NCBI RefSeq assembly: GCF_003475325.1
Contig: NZ_QRQC01000006.1
Coordinates: 1 to 64,000, forward strand
From: Collinsella sp. AF33-16
Lineage (GTDB): Bacteria; Actinomycetota; Coriobacteriia; Coriobacteriales; Coriobacteriaceae
Length of the DNA: 64,000 bases
Reading direction: 5' to 3'
Shown: one piece after another, positions 44,784 through 53,669 of the stretch
Layout: every line of letters begins with the position of its first letter
How positions within the stretch are numbered: the stretch's first letter is position 1
The notes under the pieces: generated by a model
Seen by the model: only the letters and a program-made list of their open reading frames with translations
What the model was told of the DNA's origin: nothing
Databases searched by the model: none
Position numbers and translations under genes: made by a program

Positions 44784-45038
44784 TTATTCCACCGTTCCGT
44801 AGACGGCGCCCCAGCCGTGGGCGGCCAAGGCGGAGTTGAGCTGGTCGCAAAGTGACTGGCGGTCGTAGTAGCCGGGCGGCAAAAGATTCACGATCTCCAT
44901 GAGGTCGGGCGCCAGGTCCAAGATTTCGGCCTGTACGATCAGATCCAGGCGGTCGATGGCGTGGCGGTCGTAAAACAGTCCGTCGACCAGGCGCTGCAAG
45001 TCGCCGAATTCCTCGGCCTGAAACGATCCGTACTCCAT
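44784..45038 (-). CDS. Small hypothetical protein, 84 aa
   Basis: MEYGSFQAEEFGDLQRLVDGL... Start at 45038 is fixed by AAGGAGG six bases ahead. It is a compact acidic helical protein ending DQLNSALAAHGWGAVYGTVE, with a PPGYYDRQSLCDQLN motif. No family is recognised. It is divergent from the aminotransferase gene. Confidence 0.75.
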   Translation of the reverse strand: MEYGSFQAEEFGDLQRLVDGLFYDRHAIDRLDLIVQAEILDLAPDLMEIVNLLPPGYYDRQSLCDQLNSALAAHGWGAVYGTVE

Positions 45039-45187
45039 AGTGCCTCCTTGGGCGCCCCACGCCGGCATGCGCGGCGATTCGTAATTGATTGCGATGAACT
45101 TAATCTATCACGGCTTCATAACGTTGCGGCGGTGGCGGTCTATACTTAGACGAACTGCAACGTACCGCTTCGCGAAAGGTCGCACCC

Positions 45188-46492
45188 ATGCAGACGATCT
45201 ACCAGAAGATGGAAACCACCGAACTCGATGCCGCCATCGAGGCGCTCAAAGCCGAGGTCGCCGAGGTCAAGGCCAAGGGCCTGGCGCTCGACATGGCCCG
45301 CGGCAAGCCGTCGCCCTCCCAGGTGGACATCTCGCGCCCCATGCTCGATATCCTCAATGCCGACGCCGATCTGCACGACGGCAACGTCGATTGTTCCAAC
45401 TACGGCTGCTTTGAGGGCATTCCCTCGGCACGCAAGCTGGCAGGGGAGTTCCTGGGCTGCCCCGCCGAGCAGACGCTCGTGCTGGGTTCGTCGAGCCTTT
45501 TGATCGAGCATGACATCGCCGGCATGTTCTGGCGTTGTGGCTCGTGCGGCAGCGAGCCCTGGGACGCCTACGAGGCCGCGCACGACGGCAAGAAGGTCAA
45601 GTTCCTGTGCCCTGTTCCCGGCTACGATCGCCACTTTGGCATCACCGCCGATCTGGGCATCGAGAACGTCCCCGTCGCGATGACCGACAACGGCCCCGAC
45701 ATGGACGAGATCGAGCGCCTGGTTGCCGCCGACGATTCCATCAAGGGTATCTGGTGCGTGCCCAAGTATTCCAACCCCACGGGCATCACCTTTAGCGAGG
45801 ACACTGTGCGCCGCTTGGTCGAGATGCCCACGGCCGCGCCCGATTTCCGCATCTTCTGGGACAACGCCTACTGCGTGCACGACCTGTACGACGAGACCGA
45901 CGAGCTCGCAAACATCTTTGACCTCGCTCGCGCGGCGGGCACCGAGGATCGCGTGGTGGCCTTTGCCTCGACGTCCAAGATCACCTTCCCGGGCGCCGGC
46001 ATCGGCTTTATCGGTGCGAGCCCCGCGGTCATCGCCGAGTTCTCCAAGCGCCTGAAGGCCGGCCTCATCAGCGCCGACAAGCTCAACCAGCTGCGTCACG
46101 TGCGCTTCCTTCCCACCATCGAGGCGGTCAAGGAGCACATGAAAAAGCATGCCGAGTTCCTGCGCCCGCGCTTTGAGTCCGTCGAGCGCAAGCTCACCGA
46201 GGGCTTGGGCGACACGGGCTGTGCCACCTGGACGCATCCCCGCGGCGGCTACTTTGTGAGCTTCGATGGTCCCGAGGGCTCGGCCCAGAAGGTCGCCGCG
46301 CTTTGCGCCGACCTGGGCGTCAAGCTCACGCCGGCAGGTGCCACCTGGCCTTATGGCAAGGATCCGCGCGACACCAACATCCGCATCGCGCCGAGCTATC
46401 CCACGGTCGAGGACCTGGAGGCCGCGCTCGATGTGCTGGTGCTGGCCGTCAAGCTCGTCGCTGCCGAGCTTGCGCGTGCCGAGCGCGCCTAG
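45188..46492 (+). CDS. PLP-dependent aminotransferase, MocR/Asp-aminotransferase-like class I
   Basis: A 434-aa fold-type I enzyme. Seen are LDMARGKPSPSQVD near the N-terminus, YSNPTG, FWDNAYCVHDLY and the PLP-binding STSKITFPGAG. It resembles the free-standing aminotransferases of the group PF12897 that act on aspartate or alanine-like substrates, rather than the AspC type. GAAAGG precedes the ATG. Monocistronic. The exact amino-acid substrate is not evident. Confidence 0.88.
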   Translation: MQTIYQKMETTELDAAIEALKAEVAEVKAKGLALDMARGKPSPSQVDISRPMLDILNADADLHDGNVDCSNYGCFEGIPSARKLAGEFLGCPAEQTLVLGSSSLLIEHDIAGMFWRCGSCGSEPWDAYEAAHDGKKVKFLCPVPGYDRHFGITADLGIENVPVAMTDNGPDMDEIERLVAADDSIKGIWCVPKYSNPTGITFSEDTVRRLVEMPTAAPDFRIFWDNAYCVHDLYDETDELANIFDLARAAGTEDRVVAFASTSKITFPGAGIGFIGASPAVIAEFSKRLKAGLISADKLNQLRHVRFLPTIEAVKEHMKKHAEFLRPRFESVERKLTEGLGDTGCATWTHPRGGYFVSFDGPEGSAQKVAALCADLGVKLTPAGATWPYGKDPRDTNIRIAPSYPTVEDLEAALDVLVLAVKLVAAELARAERA

Positions 46493-46557
46493 CGAGTATG
46501 GCCCCGCAAGTCCGGCCCAGTACTATCCGCACTTTCGATACGTAAAGGAGCGTATAC

Positions 46558-46872
46558 ATGGATTTGGGTATTTCCACCAACCCCACGCCAGAGCTCTACA
46601 CCATTAAGGTGACCGGTGAGATCGATATCTCTAACGCCGATAGCCTGCGCAATGCCATCGACCTGGCGCTCGAGCAGCCCACTGAGGCCGTTGAGCTCGA
46701 TTTTGCCCAGGTGAGCTACATCGATTCGACGGGCATTGGCGTGCTCGTGGGCGCCGTGCACCACGCGGTCGACCACGGTAAGCGCTTTAGCTGCACCAAT
46801 GTGCAGCCTCCGGTGATGCGCGTGGTTCAGCTGTTGGGTGTCGACCAGGAGATTTCGATCACCGCTGCATAA
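46558..46872 (+). CDS. STAS-domain anti-sigma factor antagonist
   Basis: A 104-aa SpoIIAA/RsbV-like protein with KVTGEIDISNADSL at the N-terminus and the phosphorylatable Ser in VSYIDSTGIGVLVGA. Such proteins bind an anti-sigma kinase when unphosphorylated. AAAGGAGCG precedes the ATG. No RsbW-type kinase or sigma factor is adjacent. Confidence 0.9.
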   Translation: MDLGISTNPTPELYTIKVTGEIDISNADSLRNAIDLALEQPTEAVELDFAQVSYIDSTGIGVLVGAVHHAVDHGKRFSCTNVQPPVMRVVQLLGVDQEISITAA

Positions 46873-47025
46873 TCTTGGCCCCCAAAAGGGCGTGCCGTTT
46901 GGCATATGTTTGTGATGCGCTCGGACGTTTTGGCGTCCGGGCGCTATACTTGACCGAATGAATAGACGAGTTCCGGCCGAATGGCGCGGTGCGGGCTCGA
47001 CTCACATCGAGCCTTGGAGGTATGT

Positions 47026-47598
47026 GTGTTTGGTATTGGAGAGGGTGAGCTCGCGATCATCGTGGTCTTCGGCTTTTTGCTGTTTGGCCCGGATAAGCTC
47101 CCGCAGATGGGCCGCACGATCGGCCGTGCCATCCGTCAGTTCCGCGAGACGCAGGAAAAGATGACGGCCGTTGTTCAGTCCGAGATTATCGATCCGGTAA
47201 GCGAGGCCGCGTCGGCGCCGGTCAAGCCCAAGAAGGCCGCTGCGACCGACGACGATTCCGATGCGGACGAGGAAGCCGCCGAGACGGCTGCGCCAGCAAA
47301 GAAGGAGACCTTCGCCGAGCGCCGTGCCCGCCTTGCTGCCGAGAAGGCTGCAAGCGAGGGTGCCGCTGAGGGCGAGGCCGCTGCCGAGGAGGCCGAGAGT
47401 GCAGAGCCCGCCGCCGCTGTCGAGCCCGAGCCTGCTGCAGAGCCCGAGCCCGAGCCCGAGCCGGCAGAGCCCACGACGGCTGACCTCTACGCCCGTCGTC
47501 CCCGCAAGCGCAAAGCCGTCGCCGACCAGCTCGCTCGCGAGCTCGAGGCCGAGGACGACACTGCTGCCGCCGATGCCCCGAAGGGAGGCGATGAGTAA
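47026..47598 (+). CDS. tatA: Twin-arginine translocase TatA/TatB-type protein
   Basis: A 190-aa protein with a short N-terminal membrane helix (IGEGELAIIVVFGFLLFGP), the hinge GPDKLPQMGR and an amphipathic helix (TIGRAIRQFRETQ). The start is GTG at 47026, five bases after GGAGG, giving MFGIGEGE; upstream frames miss this. The long acidic Ala/Glu/Pro tail (residues 60-190, with repeated EPE) is unusual. It overlaps tatC by one base. TatB rather than TatA identity is possible. Confidence 0.9.
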   Translation: MFGIGEGELAIIVVFGFLLFGPDKLPQMGRTIGRAIRQFRETQEKMTAVVQSEIIDPVSEAASAPVKPKKAAATDDDSDADEEAAETAAPAKKETFAERRARLAAEKAASEGAAEGEAAAEEAESAEPAAAVEPEPAAEPEPEPEPAEPTTADLYARRPRKRKAVADQLARELEAEDDTAAADAPKGGDE

Positions 47599-48389
47599 TG
47601 CCTATCGGACCTGCGCGTATGCCGCTCTTCGATCACCTGGGAGAGCTCCGTCGCCGCCTGACCATCGTGGTCGTGTCGGTGTTTGCCGCCGCCATCGTGC
47701 TGTACTTTGCCACGCCCGTGGTACTCGATATCCTCGAGGATCCCATCCGCTCGTTTGTGCCGGACGGTAAGTTCTACATCACCACCACGCTCGGCGGTTT
47801 TGGCCTGCGCTTCTCGCTGGCCATCAAGATGGCCGTGGTCATGTGCACGCCCATGATCATCTGGCAGATTCTGGCATTTTTCCTGCCGGCACTGCGCCCC
47901 AACGAGCGTAAATGGGTCGTACCCACGGTGCTCGCCTCGACGGTGCTGTTCTTCTTGGGCGCCATCTTCTGCTACTTCATCATTATCCCGGCGGGCTTTG
48001 AGTGGCTCATCGGCGAGACTTCGGCCGTCGCCACGGCGCTGCCCGACCTGGAGAACTACGTCAACATGGAGCTGCTCTTTATGATCGGCTTTGGTGTGGC
48101 GTTTGAGCTGCCGCTCATCATCTTCTACCTGTCCGTTTTCCACATCGTGTCCTATGCGGCCTTCCGCAGCGCCTGGCGCTACGTGTACGTAGGCCTGCTC
48201 GTGGGTTCGGCTGTGATTACGCCCGACGGCTCGCCCGTTACGCTGGGTCTCATGTATGGCGCCCTGCTCTCGCTCTACGAGATTTCGCTCGCCATCGCTC
48301 GCGTGGTCATTACCGCGCGCGAGGGCAAGGAGGGCCTGTTCGTGAGCCGTCTGGACCTGTTCTCGGACGACGAGGACGACGAGGAGTAA
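47598..48389 (+). CDS. tatC: Sec-independent translocase TatC
   Basis: A 263-aa protein with six membrane helices. Signatures are MPLFDHLGELRRRL at the N-terminus with the conserved Glu, RSFVPDGKFYI, FFLPALRPNERKW, and the acidic end EDDEE. It recognises twin-arginine signals and forms the complex with TatA. It starts on the last base of tatA's stop. hypA follows 6 bp later, suiting export of a hydrogenase with a Tat signal. Confidence 0.95.
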   Translation: MPIGPARMPLFDHLGELRRRLTIVVVSVFAAAIVLYFATPVVLDILEDPIRSFVPDGKFYITTTLGGFGLRFSLAIKMAVVMCTPMIIWQILAFFLPALRPNERKWVVPTVLASTVLFFLGAIFCYFIIIPAGFEWLIGETSAVATALPDLENYVNMELLFMIGFGVAFELPLIIFYLSVFHIVSYAAFRSAWRYVYVGLLVGSAVITPDGSPVTLGLMYGALLSLYEISLAIARVVITAREGKEGLFVSRLDLFSDDEDDEE

Positions 48390-48395
48390 ATCGGT

Positions 48396-48752
48396 ATGCA
48401 CGAGGTTGGCATTGTCAACGGCATACTCGATACAGTGATTCGCGCGGCGCGTGGGGCGGGGGCCTCGCGCGCCGTTTTGGTAACGCTGCGTATCGGGGAT
48501 ATGACCGAAGTTGTGCGCGAGGCGCTCGACTTTGCGTGGGAGACGTTTCGCGACGATGACCCGCTCACGCGCGGCTGCGAGCTTGCCGTGGAGGAGGTCC
48601 ATCCACAAAGCGAGTGTCTGGACTGCGGCGAGGTTTTCGACCACGATCGCTTCCACTGTCGCTGTCCCCAGTGTGGTGGTGCCAACGTGCGCCTACTGCA
48701 CGGCCGCGAGCTCGATATCGCAAGTATCGAAATCGAAACCCCCGACGATTAG
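48396..48752 (+). CDS. hypA: Hydrogenase nickel-insertion protein HypA
   Basis: A 118-aa Ni/Zn metallochaperone. The N-terminal MHEVGIV carries the Ni-binding His; CLDCGEVF and CRCPQCGG make the zinc site; residues 20-70 form the alpha/beta domain. It works with HypB to deliver nickel to [NiFe]-hydrogenase. It is 6 bp after tatC and 55 bp before hypB. Confidence 0.93.
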   Translation: MHEVGIVNGILDTVIRAARGAGASRAVLVTLRIGDMTEVVREALDFAWETFRDDDPLTRGCELAVEEVHPQSECLDCGEVFDHDRFHCRCPQCGGANVRLLHGRELDIASIEIETPDD

Positions 48753-48807
48753 CCCGCTAGCCATCTGGTGATGGGGTATAAAGGGGCCAAAGTAAGGAGC
48801 GCTAAGT

Positions 48808-49491
48808 ATGGCCGAGAAAACGATTGATATTGCGTCGCCGATTCTGTCGCGCAACGAGCGCCTGGCAGATCAGCTGCGTCAGCGATTTGAGCAGACGAAC
48901 ACCTACGTGATCAATGTGCTGTCGAGCCCCGGCTCGGGTAAGACCACCACGATTCTGGGCACCAACGAGCGCCTGCGTGACAAAGCCGGCCTGCGCTGTG
49001 CCGTCATCGAGGGCGATATCGCCTCGGATGTCGACGCCATCACCATGAAGGAAGCCGGCATGCCCGCCATCCAGATCAACACGGGCGGCCTGTGCCACCT
49101 CGAGGGCAACATGATCATGGAGGCCGTCGACGCCTTCGACCAGGCCGTCGGTCTGGAGAACATCGACGTCATCTTTATCGAAAACGTGGGTAACCTGGTC
49201 TGCCCGGTCGACTTTGACCTGGGCGAGAACCTGTCCATCATGATTCTCTCGGTGCCCGAGGGCGACGACAAGCCCATCAAGTACCCGGGCATCTTCCAAC
49301 ACGCCGGCGCGCAGCTGCTCAACAAGGTCGACGTGGCTCCGGCTTTCGATTTTGACATGGATAGGTATACTAAGACACTCGATGACCTCAATCCGCAAGC
49401 GCCGCGGTTTGCCGTGAGCGCGCGCAAGGGCGAGGGCATGGATGCCTGGTGCGATTGGCTCATCGGGCAGATTGAGCAAGCAAGGGCGTAA
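48808..49491 (+). CDS. hypB: Hydrogenase nickel-insertion GTPase HypB
   Basis: A 227-aa SIMIBI-class GTPase with P-loop SSPGSGKTT, EGDIASDVDA, NTGGLCHLEG with the metal-binding Cys-His, IENVGNLVCP and NKVDVAP. It lacks the His-rich N-terminal nickel store. AAGGAGCG precedes the ATG. The other hyp genes and hydrogenase subunits are not in the window. Confidence 0.94.
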   Translation: MAEKTIDIASPILSRNERLADQLRQRFEQTNTYVINVLSSPGSGKTTTILGTNERLRDKAGLRCAVIEGDIASDVDAITMKEAGMPAIQINTGGLCHLEGNMIMEAVDAFDQAVGLENIDVIFIENVGNLVCPVDFDLGENLSIMILSVPEGDDKPIKYPGIFQHAGAQLLNKVDVAPAFDFDMDRYTKTLDDLNPQAPRFAVSARKGEGMDAWCDWLIGQIEQARA

Positions 49492-49545
49492 GTCGGCCGC
49501 CATACGGGCGGGCGTAGCCGCAGAGATACGAGATAGGAGCCTCTT

Positions 49546-52140
49546 TTGAAGCTCATCATCGCCGAGAAAAACGACGCCGCGCGTCAGATCGCCGAGCGTC
49601 TGTCCACGGGCAAGCCCAAAAAGGACAAGGTGTACAACACCGCCATCTACCGTTTTGAGTGGAAGGGCGAGGAGTGCGTGACGATCGGCCTTGCCGGTCA
49701 CATCCTTGCGCCCGATTTTTGCGACAGCGTGCTGTTCGATAAAAAGCTGGGCTGGTATTCGGTCACCGAGGACGGCGAGATGCTGCCGGCCGACATGCCC
49801 GATGGCCTGGCTCGTCCGCCCTACGACACCAAGCGCAAGCCGTTTCTTGCCGACGGTATCTCCATCAAGGGCTGGAAGCTCGAGAGCCTGCCCTATCTCA
49901 CCTGGGCGCCCGTCATTAAGCTGCCGGCAGAGAAAGAGCTCATTCGCTCGCTCAAGAACCTCGCCAAAAAGTCCGACAGCGTCATCATCGCCACTGACTT
50001 CGATCGCGAGGGTGAGCTGATCGGCTCGGACGCCCTCAACAAGGTGCGCGAGGTCGCGCCGGACTTGCCGGTCGCCCGCGCCCAGTATTCTTCGTTTACC
50101 AAGGCCGAGATCACGCAGGCCTTCGATAATCTTGTCTCGCTCGACCAGAATCTGGCCGACGCCGGCGAGAGCCGCCAGCACATCGACCTCATTTGGGGCG
50201 CGGTGCTCACGCGTTACCTGACGCTCGCCAAGTTTGGCGGCTTTGGCAACGTGCGCTCCGCCGGCCGCGTGCAGACGCCGACGCTCGCCCTGGTGGTCGA
50301 GCGCGAACGCGAGCGCATGGCGTTTGTGCCCGAGGACTATTGGCAGATTCGCGGCATGGGTGCCGCGCAGGGTGCTGCCGAGGACGACCGCTTTAAAATT
50401 GCGCACAAGACGGCGCGTTTTACCGATAAAGATGCTGCCGAGACGGCGTACGGCCACGTCGACGGCGCTACGACGGCGACCGTCGCCGCGGTGACCAGGC
50501 GCTCCCGCAAGCAGCAGCCGCCCACGCCGTTCGCGACGACCTCGCTGCAGGCTGCCGCCGCGGCCGAGGGCATCTCGCCTGCGCGTACGATGCGCATCGC
50601 CGAGTCCCTCTACATGGCGGGCCTCATCAGCTATCCGCGTGTCGACAACACCGTGTACCCTGCGACGCTCGATCTGGGCGCCGTGGTGAGCGACCTGGCA
50701 AAGATCAACCCGGCGCTGGCGCCCGTGTGCAAAAAGGTACTCGCCGGCCCCATGAAGCCCACGCGCGGCAAGGTCGAGACCACCGACCACCCGCCCATCT
50801 ACCCCACGGGCGAAGGCGATCCGTCCACGCTCGATGGCGGCCAGCGTAAGCTCTACGACCTCATCGCCCGCCGCTTCCTGGCGACGCTTATGGGTCCCGC
50901 GACCATCGAGAACACCAAGCTCGAGCTCGACGTGAGCGGCGAGCCGTTCGTGGCCTCGGGCGACGTGCTCGTGACCCCGGGCTTCCGCGAGGCGTACCCG
51001 TACGGGCTCAAGCGCGACGAGCAGATGCCGCCGCTTGAGCAGGGCGATACGGTCGACGTGTTCGACATTAAGCTCGAGGCCAAGCAGACCGAGCCGCCCG
51101 CGCGCTACAGCCAGGGCAAGCTCGTGCAGGAGATGGAGAAGCGTGGCCTGGGCACCAAGTCCACGCGCGCGAGCATCATCGAGCGCCTGTATGCCGTGCG
51201 CTATCTCAAAAATGATCCCGTTGAGCCGAGCCAGCTGGGCATCGCCATCATCGACGCGCTGACGCAGTTTGCCCCGCGCATCACGAGCCCCGATATGACC
51301 AGCGAGCTCGACGGCGACATGACCCGCGTGGAGCGCGGCGAGGACACCGAAGAGCATGTCGTGACGCACTCGCGTGCGCTGCTGGCCGGCGTGCTCGACG
51401 AGCTGCTCAAGCATACGCAGGAGCTGGGCGATGCCATCAGCGACGCCGTCACGGCCGATGCGCGCGTGGGCGCCTGCCCCAAGTGCGGCAAGGACCTGGT
51501 TATGAAGACGAGCGCCAAGACCCGCGGCAGCTTTATCGGCTGCATGGGCTGGCCCGACTGCGACGTGACCTATCCGGTGCCGAGCGGCGTCAAGGTGAGC
51601 CCGCTCGAGGGCGAGGCCGCCGTGTGCCCCGAATGCGGTGCGCCGCGCATTAAGTGTCAGCCGTTCCGCCAGAAGGCTTTCGAGATCTGCGTGAACCCGA
51701 CGTGCCCCACCAACTACGAGCCCGACCTTAAGGTGGGCGAGTGCAAGGTGTGTGCCGAGGCCGGACGCCATGGCGACCTGATCGCGCACAAGAGCGAGAA
51801 GAGCGGCAAGCGCTTTATCCGCTGCACCAACTACGATGACTGCGGCGTGAGCTATCCGCTGCCGGCGCGTGGCAAGCTCGAGGCGACGGGCGAGACCTGT
51901 CCCGAGTGCGGCGCCCCCATCGTGGTGGTCAACACGGCGCGCGGTCCGTGGCGTATCTGCGTCAACATGGACTGCCCGACCAAGGAGAAGAAGCCCGCCC
52001 GCGGTCGCAAGACCACAACCAAGGCGAGCACGGCAAAGAAGACGACGGCGGCCAAGAAGACGACGGCTAAGAAAGCCACTGCCGCCAAGAAGACGACCGC
52101 GAAGAAGTCGACTGCCAAGAAAACAGCCGCCGACAAGTAA
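49546..52140 (+). CDS. topA: DNA topoisomerase I, type IA
   Basis: An 864-aa enzyme that relaxes negative supercoils. The Toprim domain has IIAEKNDAARQIA and ATDFDREGELIG; the active-site tyrosine lies in ISYPRVDNTVYP, where most homologs have ISYPRTD. Four or more C-terminal zinc-ribbon-like CxxC pairs (CPKCG, CPECG, CKVC, CPECG) follow, then a Lys/Thr/Ala-rich tail of about 40 residues. The start is TTG behind TAGGAGCC. Type and length resemble topoisomerases with Actinobacteria-like lysine tails. Confidence 0.92.
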   Translation: MKLIIAEKNDAARQIAERLSTGKPKKDKVYNTAIYRFEWKGEECVTIGLAGHILAPDFCDSVLFDKKLGWYSVTEDGEMLPADMPDGLARPPYDTKRKPFLADGISIKGWKLESLPYLTWAPVIKLPAEKELIRSLKNLAKKSDSVIIATDFDREGELIGSDALNKVREVAPDLPVARAQYSSFTKAEITQAFDNLVSLDQNLADAGESRQHIDLIWGAVLTRYLTLAKFGGFGNVRSAGRVQTPTLALVVERERERMAFVPEDYWQIRGMGAAQGAAEDDRFKIAHKTARFTDKDAAETAYGHVDGATTATVAAVTRRSRKQQPPTPFATTSLQAAAAAEGISPARTMRIAESLYMAGLISYPRVDNTVYPATLDLGAVVSDLAKINPALAPVCKKVLAGPMKPTRGKVETTDHPPIYPTGEGDPSTLDGGQRKLYDLIARRFLATLMGPATIENTKLELDVSGEPFVASGDVLVTPGFREAYPYGLKRDEQMPPLEQGDTVDVFDIKLEAKQTEPPARYSQGKLVQEMEKRGLGTKSTRASIIERLYAVRYLKNDPVEPSQLGIAIIDALTQFAPRITSPDMTSELDGDMTRVERGEDTEEHVVTHSRALLAGVLDELLKHTQELGDAISDAVTADARVGACPKCGKDLVMKTSAKTRGSFIGCMGWPDCDVTYPVPSGVKVSPLEGEAAVCPECGAPRIKCQPFRQKAFEICVNPTCPTNYEPDLKVGECKVCAEAGRHGDLIAHKSEKSGKRFIRCTNYDDCGVSYPLPARGKLEATGETCPECGAPIVVVNTARGPWRICVNMDCPTKEKKPARGRKTTTKASTAKKTTAAKKTTAKKATAAKKTTAKKSTAKKTAADK

Positions 52141-52162
52141 CGGCGCAGTCGAAACATTGCCC

Positions 52163-52204
52163 AAAAAAACGAGCGAGGACCCCGCGATCCTCGCTCGTTT
52201 TTTT
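52163..52204 (+). terminator. Terminator of topA
   Basis: ACGAGCGAGGA and TCCTCGCTCGT arms, 11 bp, flanked by seven A's and seven T's, so it can work in both directions. Confidence 0.9.
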
Positions 52205-52206
52205 GA

Positions 52207-52264
52207 CCGGCAGTTAGGGATGTTCTTTTTCTGCCGGCAGTTTAGGAACGTCCCTAACTGCCGG
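52207..52264. repeat. REP-like palindrome, intact copy
   Basis: CCGGCAGTTAGGGATGTTC and GAACGTCCCTAACTGCCGG arms (one mismatch) around a 20-base loop that itself contains CTGCCGGCAG. This is the intact version of the repeat that the IS110 element interrupts at 53346. Confidence 0.75.
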
Positions 52265-52282
52265 CTCGGGAACGACAAAGCG

Positions 52283-53266
52283 CTAGTTCACCTCGACAGG
52301 CTTGGCGCCGGGATAGCGCTCCTCAAAGTCTAGGCGGTACTTATTGTCATTGGTGCCCGCCACGTTGTCGCGCGACAGCGGCGCCACGATCTCATTCTTG
52401 TGGTCCGCAGGCTTGGCGTATTTCAGGCTGATCTCCCAGGCATCACAGATTGCGTCAATGCGGTGATCCAGGTCGTCGTACAGGGCGATGATGTCCTTCC
52501 AGGAGCTGTAGTTCTTGGAGCTCGTCGGGACGTCCAGGTCCTCGACGATGTCGTAATACTGCTCGATGGTGTCCTCCGTGCGCTCGGCGACGTCGGCGAG
52601 ATTTTGACGGGTGGTTCGATCCTCTTCCAGATAGTTGCCGTTGAAGTTCTGCGCGCAGCCACGGACCTGGCTGTCGAGATCTTCGAGCAGGTCGTAGTAT
52701 TCGCTCAGGCGGCGGTAGAGGTTCTGCTCAGAGAGCGTTGCTTCGCCGCCATCCTCGTCGTCATCATCGTCATCGTCGTAAAGGCTATTGGGATCGCCGA
52801 GAGGCTCAAGGTCATCATCGTCAACATCGTGGTGCAGCTTGGTAACCTCGGCGGTCGTCTGCGTACCGGCGTTGTCGAAAGGCTTGATCACAAAGAAAAT
52901 GACCAGGGCGATGATGATCGCCACCAGCACAACGATAACGGCGATAAGCGGCCCGGTGCCGCTCTTTTTGGAAGCGGGGGTCTGTGGCGAAGCGGGCGCG
53001 TATGCGGGAGCCGGCTGCTGTTGGGGCGAGCCGCTCGCGACGGGTATGCGCTGCGTGGTCTCGACGGCCTCGGTCCTTGCGGCGGGGTCGGGGCTATAGG
53101 CGAGGGGGTCGTCCGCCTTGGCTTGCGGCGCATCAAGGGAGCCGGTCTGCTCAAAAGCGGGCTGGCTATCGCTCGCGGCTGTTTGCTCAACGGGTGCACC
53201 GCACGAGGTGCAGAACTTGGCATCATCTGCAAGACGCTTGCCGCACGAGGCGCAATACCGAGACAT
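52283..53266 (-). CDS. Zinc-ribbon membrane protein
   Basis: A 327-aa protein. The N-terminal zinc ribbon reads CASCGKRLADDAKFCTSCG. It is followed by a disordered Pro/Ala/Gln region, one membrane helix (about residues 105-130), an acidic run (DDDDDDED...), and a helical extracytoplasmic domain of about 150 residues (YYDLLEDLDSQVRGC...). GAAAGGAG precedes ATG at 53266; the upstream ATG at 53284 would overlap that site. Zinc-ribbon-plus-one-helix proteins are common in Gram-positives with unknown function. Confidence 0.8.
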   Translation of the reverse strand: MSRYCASCGKRLADDAKFCTSCGAPVEQTAASDSQPAFEQTGSLDAPQAKADDPLAYSPDPAARTEAVETTQRIPVASGSPQQQPAPAYAPASPQTPASKKSGTGPLIAVIVVLVAIIIALVIFFVIKPFDNAGTQTTAEVTKLHHDVDDDDLEPLGDPNSLYDDDDDDDEDGGEATLSEQNLYRRLSEYYDLLEDLDSQVRGCAQNFNGNYLEEDRTTRQNLADVAERTEDTIEQYYDIVEDLDVPTSSKNYSSWKDIIALYDDLDHRIDAICDAWEISLKYAKPADHKNEIVAPLSRDNVAGTNDNKYRLDFEERYPGAKPVEVN

Positions 53267-53353
53267 TGCCACTCCTTTCGCCACATTTCAATGCAATACG
53301 ACGATTATACCCAGCGTACAAAAAAGCCGGCAGTTGGGGACGTTCCTTTTAAT

Positions 53354-53669
53354 ATGAGCAGGACATTGTCAAGAGGCAAAATCGGGCCTGGCCCCAACGA
53401 TATGGGGTCAGGCCCTCTCCCTATATCAACCCGTCCGCGGCGACCTCGGCGTGTCTTACCGACGCTCGTCTTTGCAGTTTAATATCCGCCCGTGGCGATC
53501 TCTCGCTGGGCAATCCGTTGCTACGGCTGAGGCTTCTACGTCGAACCGACAGTCTGTGCACGCGTGTGGCGCCCTGGGCGCTCGCAGAAAAGGGACCTGA
53601 GGTTCGCCTCAACGGCTTCGGATCGAACCGCTTCCGGGGTGACTGGCTTATGTGCGGGGGACCGCCCCC
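53354..53669 (-). ncRNA. Non-coding 3' end of the IS110 element, candidate guide-RNA region
   Basis: About 316 bases between the element end and the transposase stop, with no credible gene. It holds a 13-bp hairpin GGGCCTGGCCCCA / TGGGGTCAGGCCC (about 53389-53420). IS1111-group members encode their guide (bridge or seeker) RNA 3' of the transposase. GTCTGTGC at 53552-53559 repeats the sequence spanning the right junction (54905-54912). This assignment is inference. Confidence 0.4.

Noticed and set aside
48802..52278. 1,158-codon open frame antisense to hypB and topA
   Set aside because: The plus strand encodes two clear enzymes with full motifs; the antisense translation has no recognisable domain.
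53421..53612. Open frame of 63 codons in the IS110 3' end
   Set aside because: Arg/Ser-rich translation with no binding site, located in the element's structured non-coding end.
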